Shown here piece after piece: positions 1 to 8,638 of a DNA stretch of 51,604 nucleotides. This DNA is from a cf. Phormidesmis sp. LEGE 11477 (GTDB lineage: Bacteria > Cyanobacteriota > Cyanobacteriia > Phormidesmidales > Phormidesmidaceae): assembly GCF_015207105.1 (NCBI RefSeq), contig NZ_JADEXO010000035.1:1-51604 (forward strand), given 5' to 3'. The stretch's first letter is position 1. Each line of letters begins with the position of its first letter. The notes under the pieces were generated by a model. It had not been told where the DNA came from. It made no database searches and worked only from the letters and a program-made list of their open reading frames with translations. The translations under genes were made by a program, and so were the position numbers.

Positions 1-307
1 CGTTAAATTTGTTCAACAAACAAACATGCGTTGCGGAAATATCGGTTACATACAAATCCTGTTCGTACGGTAAAAATGGATTGGCGGGCGTCGTCTTCCC
101 TTGCTGTTTTCGAGCTTTCTCTTTTCGAGATAGATTTGCCAGCACCCGTACCAAAAAACGAATGCTCTTTTCTTCTATATACTCGGCATCTGTTTCAATC
201 GACTGTAGCGCCCCCGTATCTAGACCATGCTGAGTCTGTGCCTTCAGCTTTTGCCAAAGACTGCCTGCTTCCCACGCTTGTCTACCAACTGTCTGGTCTA
301 CTGGCAT
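1..307 (-). CDS. ATP adenylyltransferase (Ap4A phosphorylase type), N-terminal fragment cut by window edge
   Basis: This is the first ~102 codons of a minus-strand gene whose 3' end lies beyond position 1. The start is ATG at 307-305, and the preceding in-frame codon is TAG, so the start is well fixed. The translation contains FLVRVLANLSRKEK at about residues 51-64, then NPFLPYEQDLYV and DISATHVCLLNKFN at the edge. These match the N-terminal domain of ATP adenylyltransferases that split diadenosine polyphosphates; the HIT-like catalytic histidine region would lie beyond the edge. It is transcribed in the same direction as aroC, 113 nt upstream. A plus-strand open frame covers the same bases but lacks family features. 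Confidence 0.82.
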   Translation of the reverse strand, partial: MPVDQTVGRQAWEAGSLWQKLKAQTQHGLDTGALQSIETDAEYIEEKSIRFLVRVLANLSRKEKARKQQGKTTPANPFLPYEQDLYVTDISATHVCLLNKFN

Positions 308-310
308 CTA

Positions 311-360
311 GCTCACTTATGTCTGACTCACTTGCGTCTGACTCACTTGCGTCTGACTCC
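311..360. repeat. 15-nt tandem repeat, about three copies
   Basis: The unit GTCTGACTCACTTGC occurs perfectly at 321-335 and 336-350, with degenerate copies on both sides. It fills the aroC-to-adenylyltransferase gap. No copy encodes anything convincing. Confidence 0.85.
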
Positions 361-420
361 GTGTCTGATCCTACGTCTAAGTCTACTTAGCGAATTACTC
401 AGGCGAATTACCCAAAGGCC

Positions 421-1509
421 TTATAGCGTACCGCACTGCGCCTGCTGTCGCATTAGATGATCGCACAAAACTAGCGCTACCATCGCTTCTACCATAGGAA
501 CTGCTCTAGGCAGCACGCAAGGATCATGTCGCCCTTTGCCAGCTAGCGTCGTTTCTTGTCCCGCATTGTCTACGGTTTTTTGTTCTTTGCGAATGGTGGC
601 TGTGGGCTTAAAGGCAACGCGCAGCACAATATTCTCACCGTTGGAGATACCACCTTGGGTGCCGCCTGCCCTGTTCGTGCGGGTGCGAAAAGTGCCGTCT
701 TCGCCGCGATACATTTCATCGTTGTGCTGACTACCGGTTAAAAAAGTGCCAGCAAACCCAGAGCCCATTTCAAAGCCTTTGGTCGCGGGTAAAGACATTG
801 CCGCTTTCGCTAGATCGGCAGTGAGCTTATCAAAGACAGGTTCGCCTAGCCCTTTTGGCACCTGGCGAGCCACACATTCAACCACGCCGCCGATAGAATC
901 TCCTTCTTTGCGAATCTGATCGATTCGCTCAATCATTTGCTCAGCGACATCCTGATTCGGGCAGCGAACGATGTTGCTTTCTACCTGCTCTAAAGTAACT
1001 GTGTTCGGATCGAGCGGGGCTTCGATGTCTTGAATGCGCTTAACGTAGCCAATAATTTCTACCCCGGCGGCCTGCTTGAGGATTTTGCGGGCGATCGCAC
1101 CTGCGGCTACTCGGCCAATCGTTTCCCTAGCTGAAGATCTGCCCCCCCCTTGCCAGTTGCGAATACCATACTTCGCGTCGTAGGTGGCATCTGCATGCGA
1201 TGGCCGATACTTTTTCGCCATCTCGTCATAATCTTGCGACCTGGCATCTTTATTTCGCACCAAGATTGAAATTGGCGTGCCCGTTGTCTTGCCTTCAAAT
1301 ACGCCAGATAAAATCTCGCAGGTATCTGTTTCTTTTCTAGGTGTCGTGATCCGGCTTTGCCCTGGACGCCGCCGATCGAGATCTTTTTGAATTTCTTCAG
1401 CCGAAATTTCTAGCAGCGGCGGGCAGCCATCAATGGTCACCCCTACCCCGCCTCCATGGGATTCGCCAAACGTTGTAATCCGAAAAAGCTGTCCGAAAGA
1501 GTTGCCCAT
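421..1509 (-). CDS. aroC: Chorismate synthase
   Basis: The 362-residue product matches the usual bacterial length. It converts 5-enolpyruvylshikimate 3-phosphate to chorismate with reduced FMN, the last shikimate-pathway step feeding aromatic amino acids, quinones and tocopherol. The N-terminus [20 protein letters not shown] is the family signature, including the early FGESHG histidine. [17 protein letters not shown] (about residues 121-137) and [16 protein letters not shown] (about 278-293) are the other conserved FMN/phosphate-binding blocks. No strong Shine-Dalgarno sequence precedes the ATG. The gene stands alone, with 146 nt containing HIP1 sites before the next upstream gene. Confidence 0.97.
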   Translation of the reverse strand: MGNSFGQLFRITTFGESHGGGVGVTIDGCPPLLEISAEEIQKDLDRRRPGQSRITTPRKETDTCEILSGVFEGKTTGTPISILVRNKDARSQDYDEMAKKYRPSHADATYDAKYGIRNWQGGGRSSARETIGRVAAGAIARKILKQAAGVEIIGYVKRIQDIEAPLDPNTVTLEQVESNIVRCPNQDVAEQMIERIDQIRKEGDSIGGVVECVARQVPKGLGEPVFDKLTADLAKAAMSLPATKGFEMGSGFAGTFLTGSQHNDEMYRGEDGTFRTRTNRAGGTQGGISNGENIVLRVAFKPTATIRKEQKTVDNAGQETTLAGKGRHDPCVLPRAVPMVEAMVALVLCDHLMRQQAQCGTL

Positions 1510-1655
1510 AAGCCGCTACTAGGTGGGTGCGATCGCCGCACAGCCGCTGAAAAATCAATTTCGATCCTACCGTATTAAGAGAACAGCAGCCGGGCGATCG
1601 CATCAGGACAGCGCCAGCGCCTAATCTTTAGACATAGCGCTGTCCTAGTCAGTCA

Positions 1656-2573
1656 TTAATCGGCTAGTTTCAAGAGCTGGCGCGGATTGATCGGCTGTTC
1701 ATCTTTATAGAGGCTGTAGTGTAGATGTGGCCCAGAGGAGCGGCCCGTGCTACCGATATAGCCAATCACCTCTCCTCGACGGATGGACTGACCGATCTCG
1801 ACATCTGCTTTCGACATATGAGCATACAAACTCTCGTAGCCATTCCCATGATCGATAGTTACGACAATGCCATAGCCGCCATTATGACCTGAGAGGGTAA
1901 CGACCCCGTCGCCCGTTGCCACAATTTCCGCGCCGACAGAACCCACAAAGTCTATGCCCTCGTGCATCTCATAGCCACCGCCGCCGAAGGGGTTACTACG
2001 GACCCCATATTCAGAGGAAATGTCCACCTTGCCCAAAACAGGTATGCCACTGGGATAGGCTGCTTCTTTGGCGATCGCCTCTTCCACGGCAGGCTTAATT
2101 TGAGAGTCCAGCGTTCGGTCAAGTGTAGGAACCTGCTGACGTACGCTCTTCAATAGCTCAAGCGAATCAATCGCCAAAGCCGGACCGCCTCTAGGTGGCA
2201 AATCTTCCTGACTAACTCGGTCTGCATTGCTTCTACTAAGGCTCTGAGCAGCTGACTCTGACTCAGCGCCTGCCCACTCTCGCAAGTCTTCAATTTCCTC
2301 ACCGAGCGAATCTACTTCTGCTTTGACTTCAGAGGCGATCTTATCTAGTTCCTGATTCTCTTCGTTCAGTTTTAGATTGTTCTTAGCGAGAGACAGACAG
2401 ACAGCACCTAGAGATACTGTCGGAATGCCAACACACAGCAGCGTTAGAAGAACTCCTTTTAGCGGCGTGACTGTGATTCCCCGGCGAGCGCTGCTGCTGA
2501 AAATTCGGGTGTTTCTGATGTTTCTGGTTCGTAGCTTCTGGCGCATGAATGGTTGAGCAACGTCTGTTTGCAC
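1656..2573 (-). CDS. M23-family membrane-anchored murein peptidase
   Basis: The 305-residue protein has a basic N-terminus, one membrane segment at about residues 41-62, a short coiled coil (about 68-100) and a C-terminal LytM/M23 domain (about 195-300). Zinc ligands are visible as HEGIDF (HxxxD), then YAHMSK, and GPHLHYSL (HxH), so it should be an active endopeptidase cutting peptidoglycan cross-links in the periplasm. The coiled coil plus M23 layout resembles divisome or cell-separation hydrolases. A second Met at residue 10 is an alternative start. It has no operon partner: its promoter side is a 396-nt gap and its downstream neighbour is aroC. Confidence 0.92.
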   Translation of the reverse strand: MQTDVAQPFMRQKLRTRNIRNTRIFSSSARRGITVTPLKGVLLTLLCVGIPTVSLGAVCLSLAKNNLKLNEENQELDKIASEVKAEVDSLGEEIEDLREWAGAESESAAQSLSRSNADRVSQEDLPPRGGPALAIDSLELLKSVRQQVPTLDRTLDSQIKPAVEEAIAKEAAYPSGIPVLGKVDISSEYGVRSNPFGGGGYEMHEGIDFVGSVGAEIVATGDGVVTLSGHNGGYGIVVTIDHGNGYESLYAHMSKADVEIGQSIRRGEVIGYIGSTGRSSGPHLHYSLYKDEQPINPRQLLKLAD

Positions 2574-2969
2574 AGCGCTGTTACAAAAATACGATCAGCT
2601 TTTCTTTTCTTTACAACTCAAAAAGTATACGGGGATCGCGGAGTCAACTGGTTGACACTTTTAGTTTTTTGTATGTCTTGCTACAAACCCATAAGTAAAA
2701 GAAAAGACAGTCAAAACCTTCTCAAGATATGCGTTCTCTCTACCTTTCAATATATTTTTAACGATGGAAAATTCTCTGATCCCCAGCTCGTGGCAAATAG
2801 ACAGAATTTATCCATGTATCTAAAGCTACCTCGTCAGTCGGTATAGGTACTTATTGACAAATCCGCGCTGATACAAAAAATAATTCGCAAAAGCTACCTA
2901 AAGAAGCTAGACGGCTCTCATCAAAATTAGTCACACTAAAAGGGTTGCGCTCACGTCCTATAGAAATTT
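2574..2969. other. AT-rich divergent intergenic region
   Basis: This gap separates the divergent M23 and metallo-beta-lactamase-fold genes. It is AT-rich and has no convincing ORF of its own. TTGACA-like hexamers occur at 2653-2658 and 2854-2859 on the plus strand. The second is about 110 nt before the downstream ATG with an AT-rich stretch after it, so it could serve that gene, but no clean -10 is placed at the ideal distance. Confidence 0.45.
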
Positions 2970-3818
2970 ATGAAGCTAACTTGGTTCGATGCAAACACTT
3001 GGCTGATCGAAGCGGCTGGTAAACGAGTTCTAATAGATCCTTGGTTTGTAGACGATTTAACTTTTGGTGATTTGCCGTGGCTAGTGCGCGGTATCAAGAC
3101 CGATCCGCCGCCGATACCGGGCGAGATCGATTTGATCTTGCTGTCACAAGGTTTAGCTGACCATGCCCATCCTCCAACGCTCAAGCAGCTAGACAAGTCA
3201 ATTCCTGTGATGGCCTCGCCTGATGGTGCCGCTGTTGCCGAGTCGCTAGGATTCAGACAGGTCACTACCCTCACTCATGGAGAGTCAGCCGCATTGTCTG
3301 ATGGAACGGTGAAGGTTCAGACTTTCATAGGCGCGATTGTCGGTATGAATAAAAAAGAGAATGCCTACGTACTGACTTTCAAGGCGAATGCGTCTAGCTC
3401 AACAAATGGCTCTAGCTCAAACGGTGCTCATACAGACGAAGCTGATTCAGACAGAACGCTATATTACGAGCCCCATGGCTACCCTGACACTAAGCATCTG
3501 AAAGAGTTAGGCCAAGTTGATGTCGCGATCGCGCCTATGGCCAACATCACACTAATGGGACTAGCGCCTGTCGTTCGAGGTGGAGAGGTCGCCTTGCAGC
3601 TCGCTGAGCTGTTGCGGCCCCAAGTAATGCTGCCAACAGCCGAGGCGGGAAAGGTGACTTACGACGGTCTGATCGCAGGGGCAATCAAAGCTGCGGGTGG
3701 GGTAGATGAGGTGCGATCGCTACTAGCTGCTAAGGGACTGAAAACGCAGGTGATTCAGCCAGTGTCGGGTGAGGCAGTAGATTTGACATTGCAGCGAACA
3801 GTACAGGCGGGAGCGTAG
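2970..3818 (+). CDS. Metallo-beta-lactamase-fold protein with altered metal motif
   Basis: The 282-residue protein begins MKLTWFDANTWLIEAAGKR and continues with RVLIDPWFVDD, the usual opening strands of UlaG-like MBL-fold hydrolases. The canonical HxHxDH metal motif is replaced by SQGLADHAHP (about residues 60-69), which keeps the final D-H pair but lacks the first two histidines. Residues 138-156 are a Ser/Asn/Gly-rich low-complexity insert containing a small internal duplication. From general knowledge, this variant form occurs in cyanobacterial and plastid relatives. Substrate unknown. A plus-strand single gene, with no evident operon. Confidence 0.8.
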   Translation: MKLTWFDANTWLIEAAGKRVLIDPWFVDDLTFGDLPWLVRGIKTDPPPIPGEIDLILLSQGLADHAHPPTLKQLDKSIPVMASPDGAAVAESLGFRQVTTLTHGESAALSDGTVKVQTFIGAIVGMNKKENAYVLTFKANASSSTNGSSSNGAHTDEADSDRTLYYEPHGYPDTKHLKELGQVDVAIAPMANITLMGLAPVVRGGEVALQLAELLRPQVMLPTAEAGKVTYDGLIAGAIKAAGGVDEVRSLLAAKGLKTQVIQPVSGEAVDLTLQRTVQAGA

Positions 3819-3832
3819 GGTAGATTTGTAAC

Positions 3833-3862
3833 CGCCTTTCAGCAAGACGCCTTTCAGCAAAC
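3833..3862. repeat. 15-nt tandem duplication
   Basis: CGCCTTTCAGCAAGA at 3833-3847 is followed directly by CGCCTTTCAGCAAAC at 3848-3862. It lies between the MBL-fold gene and the convergent membrane-protein gene. Confidence 0.85.
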
Positions 3863-3899
3863 CGCCATCAAGCAGAAAGATAGATCGAGAATGGTCGCA

Positions 3900-4352
3900 C
3901 TAGGGAGTTGGAGATGCGGGGACTTGGGAAGAGTTTGATTCGTCAAGCGGCAGGGGCGAAGCAGTCGGTGCTGGCGATGAAGACAACAACGGCTTTAATT
4001 CTGCAATTACCTGATCTTGCTCTTGGCGTAAGGTTTCTAGGCGATTGAGCAATTGATTGATTTGGGCCTGCTTGGTTTCAGGGTTGGTGGTGATCTGTTT
4101 CCACAGGCGCTGACTGAGCATTAGCGGCAGCGTCAAGATAAAGCGTAGGCTAGCTTGGATAGTTCTTTTGACCAGGTCAGCGGCTAGTTGAATCAAACCG
4201 ATGCTCAGCAAGAGAGTAATCACAGCCCAGATAGGATGGGATATGGCTACTGTGATCAGCCGCTGTAGCTGAACAGCCAGGTTTCCTAGGGTCTCTAGAG
4301 AATCGGGTAAGTCAATCCACGGCAGTGCTAAAAGCTGTTTTTCTAACCCCAT
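3900..4352 (-). CDS. Hypothetical membrane protein with coiled coil
   Basis: The start is taken at ATG 4352, preceded by GAGG four bases upstream; the frame stays open to a TTG at 4400. The ~150-residue product starts MGLEKQLLALPWIDLPDSLE. It has a hydrophobic segment of about 22 residues (HPIWAVITLLLSIGLIQLAA), a basic amphipathic stretch, a short coiled coil (QINQLLNRLETLRQEQDQVI) and a Pro/Ser-rich tail. I recognise no family beyond conserved cyanobacterial membrane proteins. The DUF1499 gene is divergent from it across a gap of about 100 nt. Confidence 0.65.
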   Translation of the reverse strand: MGLEKQLLALPWIDLPDSLETLGNLAVQLQRLITVAISHPIWAVITLLLSIGLIQLAADLVKRTIQASLRFILTLPLMLSQRLWKQITTNPETKQAQINQLLNRLETLRQEQDQVIAELKPLLSSSPAPTASPLPLDESNSSQVPASPTP

Positions 4353-4458
4353 AACCTCATCCGTACGCTTATTTGCAAACGTATAGCAGAATACGCGCAA
4401 GAGAATTTATAGTCTTGCAATTGAACACATACCCTATCTTAAGGAGTACGCAGTTATC

Positions 4459-4995
4459 GTGAGTTTTGTTTTGTCTACTTTTTTTACAATTGCCTTATCG
4501 ATACTGATGGTTCTAGGCAGTCCGATGGTTACGCAGGCGGCAGCGTTCTCTGATGTGGCCGTATTGCCCGGCTTAAAAGGCGTCTTTACAGGCGATCGCC
4601 CCAGCGATATAGGGATCACCAATGGCCAGCTAGCAGACTGTCCGACGACGCCAAACTGTGTGATGAGCCAGAGCGTGGATGAAGAACATGCGATCGCACC
4701 TATCACCTACACAGGTGACTTAGAAACTGCAAAGGCAAACATCGTCGATATCCTCAGCGTGGTTCCTCGAACCAAAATCATTGAGGAAACAGAGCGTTAT
4801 ATTTTGGCACAATCTGAAAGCCGACTGATGGGCTTTGTTGACGACACTGAATTCTACTTTCCAGCAGATGAGAACGTGATTCAAGTCCGGGCGGCTGCAC
4901 GCATGGGTGAATCGGATCTAGGCGTCAATCGTCGTCGGATTGAGCAGATTCGACTTGCCTTAGCTGATCTTGCGCGGCGAAAGTCATCTGATTAA
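4459..4995 (+). CDS. DUF1499 secreted protein
   Basis: The 178-residue protein starts at GTG 4459, with AAGGAG about 12 nt upstream (a long spacing). The N-terminal ~27 residues form a signal peptide ending TQAAAF. The mature part has LADCPTTPNCVMSQ, the DUF1499 motif with two conserved cysteines, then a segment ending FPADENVIQVRAAARMGESD and the arginine-rich VNRRRIEQIR helix typical of the family. Function is unknown; homologs occur in cyanobacteria and plastids, and the signal peptide predicts a lumenal or periplasmic location. Possibly lipid-associated, but nothing here shows it. Confidence 0.87.
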   Translation: MSFVLSTFFTIALSILMVLGSPMVTQAAAFSDVAVLPGLKGVFTGDRPSDIGITNGQLADCPTTPNCVMSQSVDEEHAIAPITYTGDLETAKANIVDILSVVPRTKIIEETERYILAQSESRLMGFVDDTEFYFPADENVIQVRAAARMGESDLGVNRRRIEQIRLALADLARRKSSD

Positions 4996-5024
4996 TAGTT
5001 AGTTCTATTGGTTATTTCTAATAG

Positions 5025-5876
5025 TTAGTTGGCAGCTGCAGGCGTTTCTATCCTAGCCGCTGCTTGATAGGCTGATTCTGCTGCCGACTGCTGTCCTAGT
5101 TTGGTAAGAGCACTGCCCATTCTTCGATAGGCATCAGCGTAATTACTGTCTAGTCGAATGGCAGACTGGTAAGCGGTGATCGCCTCTTCCCAGCGCTCCT
5201 GCCGGTCTAGAGCCGCGCCTAATCGATAGTGCCATTCGGGATGATTCGGTTCAAGCTGGGCTGCTGCTTGCAATAGGCCAACTGTATGATCAAACCGATG
5301 TAGGGTGCAGATAGAACCCAAACCCAGCTTTTTGGCAAACGCATAGTCTGGATCGATGGTCAGCGCTGTGGCAGCCGCTTCCATAGAAGCCTCGAACTGA
5401 TACTGTGATTGCAATGTGTTCGACAGGTCGCAGTAGGCGGCTGCATCGTATAGATACAGATCGACGGCGGCACGTAGGATAGTGTCCGCCTCGCTGTGTT
5501 TGGCCTGGGCACCTAGAGCGGTGGCTAGATTGTAGTGGGCGATCGCATTTCTTTGATTTAGCTGAATCGATTGCCGATAGGCCGTTTCTGCCTCTGCAAA
5601 CCGACCCTGCTCTGCTAGCGCCAAACCTAGATAGTAATAGCCAGCCGAATTGTCGGGCACCTGCTGAACCATCTCTCGCCAGATCGATTCAGCTCGCCTA
5701 GCGTCAAACACCGCTGCGGCAGTCCCCTGCTGAAATAGTTGATAAACAGATTGAAGCTGGGCCTGATTCTGGGTCTGCGCTCGACTGGCCGAAGAAACCC
5801 CGCTCCAGATCAGTAGGGCAAGAACACTAGAAGCCATCAAACGCATGGATAGTAAGGGGAGAACAACTGTTCCCAC
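5025..5876 (-). CDS. Secreted TPR-repeat protein
   Basis: The 283-residue protein has an N-terminal hydrophobic signal (residues 10-33, ending near SRAQT) followed by about six consecutive tetratricopeptide repeats, for example PDNSAGYYYLGLALAEQGRF and YADAYRRMGSALTKLGQQ. TPRs are protein-interaction scaffolds and no catalytic domain is present. A second Met (MRLMASS, residue 11) would give a more typical signal peptide. It is convergent with the DUF1499 gene, ending 29 nt away; TAATAGTTAGTT is repeated in that gap region. Confidence 0.85.
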   Translation of the reverse strand: MGTVVLPLLSMRLMASSVLALLIWSGVSSASRAQTQNQAQLQSVYQLFQQGTAAAVFDARRAESIWREMVQQVPDNSAGYYYLGLALAEQGRFAEAETAYRQSIQLNQRNAIAHYNLATALGAQAKHSEADTILRAAVDLYLYDAAAYCDLSNTLQSQYQFEASMEAAATALTIDPDYAFAKKLGLGSICTLHRFDHTVGLLQAAAQLEPNHPEWHYRLGAALDRQERWEEAITAYQSAIRLDSNYADAYRRMGSALTKLGQQSAAESAYQAAARIETPAAAN

Positions 5877-6138
5877 CCTACTCAGTAGAAATGCGTACGA
5901 GAATAGGCTTGCCTAGTCATCAATATCACTTTAGAGATGACTTACAGCTTCTTTATCAGCAATAATTCTTGATAGCAAGATGGCTACCTCATCCATAGGT
6001 TAGCTGCGCCTAGGCAGAGCTATCACCAAACTAACCTCAACGCAGCGGTGTGTAATTCTACGTACTATAGCTTTCCGCGCTTTGCTATGTGAACCCATTG
6101 CCTTCTACGGGTATCTATAAAGTTACTTCTTCGCCAGG

Positions 6139-7275
6139 TTACTTCTTTGCTTTGCTGCGGCTGCTTCTCGTTTTAGTAGCCTTCACGGCTTCCGTTTCAG
6201 CCTCAGTCGCCTCGGCAGCGACATCGACTTCTTTCGGTGGTACAACCACGCTCTCTACCTCGGGCTCGATGGGAATAGCTTCTGGCTTAATCTTCTCCAT
6301 CACCTGCGCTTTCACCTTGGCTGCAAACTCAGGATCTTCCTTCATCCGAATAATGGTATTGTCGCGGCCTTGGGCTACGTTATTGCCTTCGTAGCTGTAC
6401 CAGGCACCTTTACGCACTACAATCTCATGCTCTTCAGCAATATCTAGCAAGCAGCCCAGAATAGAAATACCTTCGCCAAAGATAATATCGAACTCAGCAA
6501 TGCGAAAAGGCGGTGCTACCTTGTTTTTGGCAACTTTTACCTTTACGCGGATACCAAATTGATCGTTGCCTTTCTTCAGCGTTTGAATTCGGCGAATGTC
6601 TAAACGCACGGAGGCATAGAACTTGAGCGCATTACCACCCGTGGTAGTCTCTGGGTTGCCGTAGGTGACGCCGATCTTTAGACGGAGCTGGTTGAGAAAG
6701 ATAACGGTGCATTTCGATTTGCCAATGTTGCCAGTAATTTTTCGCAGTGCCTGACTCATCAACCGGGCCTGAAGACCCATATGCGAGTCGCCCATTTCAC
6801 CTTCGATTTCGGCGCGAGGAGTGAGGGCTGCAACCGAATCGACAACGATTAGATCAACTGCTGAAGAGCGCACAAGCTGATCGCAAATTTCTAGGCCCAT
6901 TTCGCCGGTATCGGGCTGAGAGATCAGCAGATTTTCGACATCGACGCCTAGATTAGCTGCATAGTACGGATCGAGAGCATGTTCTGCATCGACAAAGGCC
7001 GCTACCCCACCCTGACGCTGAATTTCGGCGATCGCATGCAAAGCCAGCGTCGTCTTACCCGAACTCTCCGGGCCATATATCTCAATTACTCGGCCCTTGG
7101 GCAGGCCACCGCCCAACGCCATATCTAGAGTCAGTGCGCCAGTGGGAATGGTCTCTACCTGCATACGGCTAGCTTCGCCCAACCGCATGATGGAGCCCTT
7201 ACCAAAGTTGCGCTCAATTTGGCTAAGCACAGAAGTTAGGGCTTTTTGCTTTTCAGAAGAGGCGTTAGCAGCCAT
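6139..7275 (-). CDS. recA: Recombinase RecA
   Basis: The 378-residue protein is the ATP-dependent strand-exchange and SOS co-protease. Walker A is GPESSGKTT (residues 68-76) and Walker B lies in [12 protein letters not shown]. The DNA-binding loops [20 protein letters not shown] and the block around [19 protein letters not shown] are intact. The C-terminal tail is unusually rich in Val/Glu/Lys and ends in a basic SRSKAKK rather than the acidic tail of E. coli. The ATG lies about 105 nt downstream of a LexA-box-like palindrome overlapping a candidate promoter. Monocistronic. Confidence 0.98.
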   Translation of the reverse strand: MAANASSEKQKALTSVLSQIERNFGKGSIMRLGEASRMQVETIPTGALTLDMALGGGLPKGRVIEIYGPESSGKTTLALHAIAEIQRQGGVAAFVDAEHALDPYYAANLGVDVENLLISQPDTGEMGLEICDQLVRSSAVDLIVVDSVAALTPRAEIEGEMGDSHMGLQARLMSQALRKITGNIGKSKCTVIFLNQLRLKIGVTYGNPETTTGGNALKFYASVRLDIRRIQTLKKGNDQFGIRVKVKVAKNKVAPPFRIAEFDIIFGEGISILGCLLDIAEEHEIVVRKGAWYSYEGNNVAQGRDNTIIRMKEDPEFAAKVKAQVMEKIKPEAIPIEPEVESVVVPPKEVDVAAEATEAETEAVKATKTRSSRSKAKK

Positions 7276-7737
7276 AAGGAGTTCCGCAGAGTTGTTTTGA
7301 TTGAAGTTAAAAAAGTTAGAAGGCTTGTGAAGTTAGCCAGATGTGAACTTAATTTAGGTGAAATTCGTTATACTAATTTTAGTACACCTGAACTAAATTG
7401 ACATCTCTAAAACATATATCTCTGAAATATATATCGGTGGGTGACGGCTGTGCCGCTCGAAGGTGTCTAAGCCTAACGTAATCTACATCTTTATCGCATA
7501 GAGTCAATCTATAGATAAATTCGAGATGAACCCAGGGAGGAAATTGAGGCAGTCAAGCGCTGATCTTGAGATGCTGATGGGATGTTGAGCTTAGCGTAGA
7601 GACCTAGAGATCGGGTTTCTGACATTGGGCTTCTACAGATAGGTTCTTGTAGACAGGTTCTGGGTACAGACAGGTTCTAGGTACTAGCTTCTATTCGCGG
7701 CGACCTGCGCGACATCAATTTAGGCATCCGTTTAACT
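7276..7737. other. recA upstream region with short tandem duplications
   Basis: This 462-nt gap holds the recA promoter and LexA-box candidate in its first 125 nt, then an AT-rich patch (7410-7440). At 7633-7684 there are three degenerate ~16-nt copies built on CAGGTTCT. No ORF in it looks real. Confidence 0.6.
7380..7395 (-). promoter_or_regulatory. LexA-box-like palindrome overlapping a putative recA promoter
   Basis: TAGTACACCTGAACTA is a near-palindrome that fits the published cyanobacterial LexA consensus RGTACNNNDGTWCB with one mismatch in either orientation. Read on the minus strand, TAGTTC, 17 nt, TATAAC gives a weak -35/-10 pair toward recA (-10 at 7366-7371), so the box would overlap the -35. 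This arrangement suits repression. The consensus is recalled rather than searched, and cyanobacterial LexA does not control recA in every species. Confidence 0.5.
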
Positions 7738-7932
7738 ATGCAATACTGTCAACTCGTCGATATCTTGACCCAGCCTGATTGGGTAATTGCGATCGCCCGC
7801 ACGGAACTCGGCTATCGCTGCTGGGTTTTCACCCCAGATTTTACAGTTCTAGACGATGGCGAAGTCCACCCCACCCGAGAAGCCGCCGCCCAATCTGCTC
7901 GTGGATTGATCATCGATTCTAGAGAGTATTGA
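7738..7932 (+). CDS. Small conserved hypothetical protein
   Basis: The 64-residue product starts MQYCQLVDILTQPDWVIAI and has a mixed strand/helix pattern, with a conserved-looking WVFTPDFTVLDDGEVHPTRE core. It has no signal peptide or membrane segment. It starts with ATG but without an obvious ribosome binding site, and lies 59 nt upstream of the toxin-antitoxin pair on the same strand. It resembles small cyanobacterial orphans, and no function is inferred. Confidence 0.55.
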   Translation: MQYCQLVDILTQPDWVIAIARTELGYRCWVFTPDFTVLDDGEVHPTREAAAQSARGLIIDSREY

Positions 7933-7991
7933 TGTCTGTGATAGAGTCGCAGCTATATTAAGTCACAAGTTAACTTTTAGAGCTAGAAAAG

Positions 7992-8222
7992 ATGGTCAGC
8001 AATACTATTGAGTACACAAGAGACTCAGAAGGCAAGCTGAGGGCTGTGGTTATCCCGATTGACCTTTGGGTGAAAATTTTCCCTGATGCTGCTAGTTCAG
8101 TAGAAGACGTTGCTGAAGGTCTTGAGGACTACTGTTTAGGCAAAGCTATGGACGAAGCCGCTGAAACACCCTTGTTGGGTATAGAGGAAGCGGTGGCCTT
8201 TTTGGAGCAAGGCAGCGATTGA
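7992..8222 (+). CDS. Antitoxin of RelE/ParE-type toxin pair
   Basis: The 76-residue acidic protein has an N-terminal strand-rich part (YTRDSEGKLRAVVIPIDLWVKI) like short RelB/Phd-type antitoxins. It ends in acidic helices that probably wrap the toxin. Its stop codon TGA overlaps the toxin's TTG start, the coupling expected of a type II module. The antitoxin family assignment is by size, charge and position rather than by a clear signature. Confidence 0.72.
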   Translation: MVSNTIEYTRDSEGKLRAVVIPIDLWVKIFPDAASSVEDVAEGLEDYCLGKAMDEAAETPLLGIEEAVAFLEQGSD

Positions 8223-8488
8223 AAGTTGCGTATAGAAAGCTTTTCCTAAAGGATCTGCAAAAGCTGAAAAGGCAGCCAGTTTACAAACTTGTCTATAAAC
8301 TAGCCTTTGAGACTATACCAAAAGCGCAATCGCTTGAGGAACTGCCCAGCATCAAGGCATTAAGTGGGACAACCAATCGATATCGCCTGCGCGTAGGTAG
8401 TTATCGGATAGGTATTGAAACTACAGAGCAGGGGGTAGAGCTGTTTAGAGTTTTGCATAGGAGGGAGTTTTATCGTTACTTTCCGTAG
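8219..8488 (+). CDS. RelE/ParE-superfamily toxin
   Basis: The 89-residue basic protein reads MKVAYRKLFLKDLQKLKRQP and has the RelE/ParE core: two N-terminal helices, then NRYRLRVGSYRIGIE and the C-terminal VLHRREFYRYFP. RelE relatives cleave ribosome-bound mRNA, while ParE relatives poison gyrase; the sequence does not decide between them. Translation would start from TTG at 8219, four bases before the end of the antitoxin, so synthesis is probably coupled and low relative to the antitoxin. Confidence 0.85.
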   Translation: MKVAYRKLFLKDLQKLKRQPVYKLVYKLAFETIPKAQSLEELPSIKALSGTTNRYRLRVGSYRIGIETTEQGVELFRVLHRREFYRYFP

Positions 8489-8638
8489 CTATCTGAAGAT
8501 GTTCTATCCGGCGATGAGTACGCCACCGACAGCAATCTGAATCTATCGCCTTGGCTTTTAGACTGCGACAAATTTTCAATTAAGGATGTTGATTAGGTCT
8601 GCACTCTCATCAAATACATTTCTGGCTGGACGCCGTGC

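Noticed and set aside
31-390. 119-codon plus-strand open frame
   Set aside because: It lies opposite the adenylyltransferase gene, its tail is a translation of the 15-nt repeat, and it has no family features.
2553-2846. 97-codon open frame between the M23 and MBL genes
   Set aside because: Overlaps the M23 start and an AT-rich promoter region, with no protein-like pattern.
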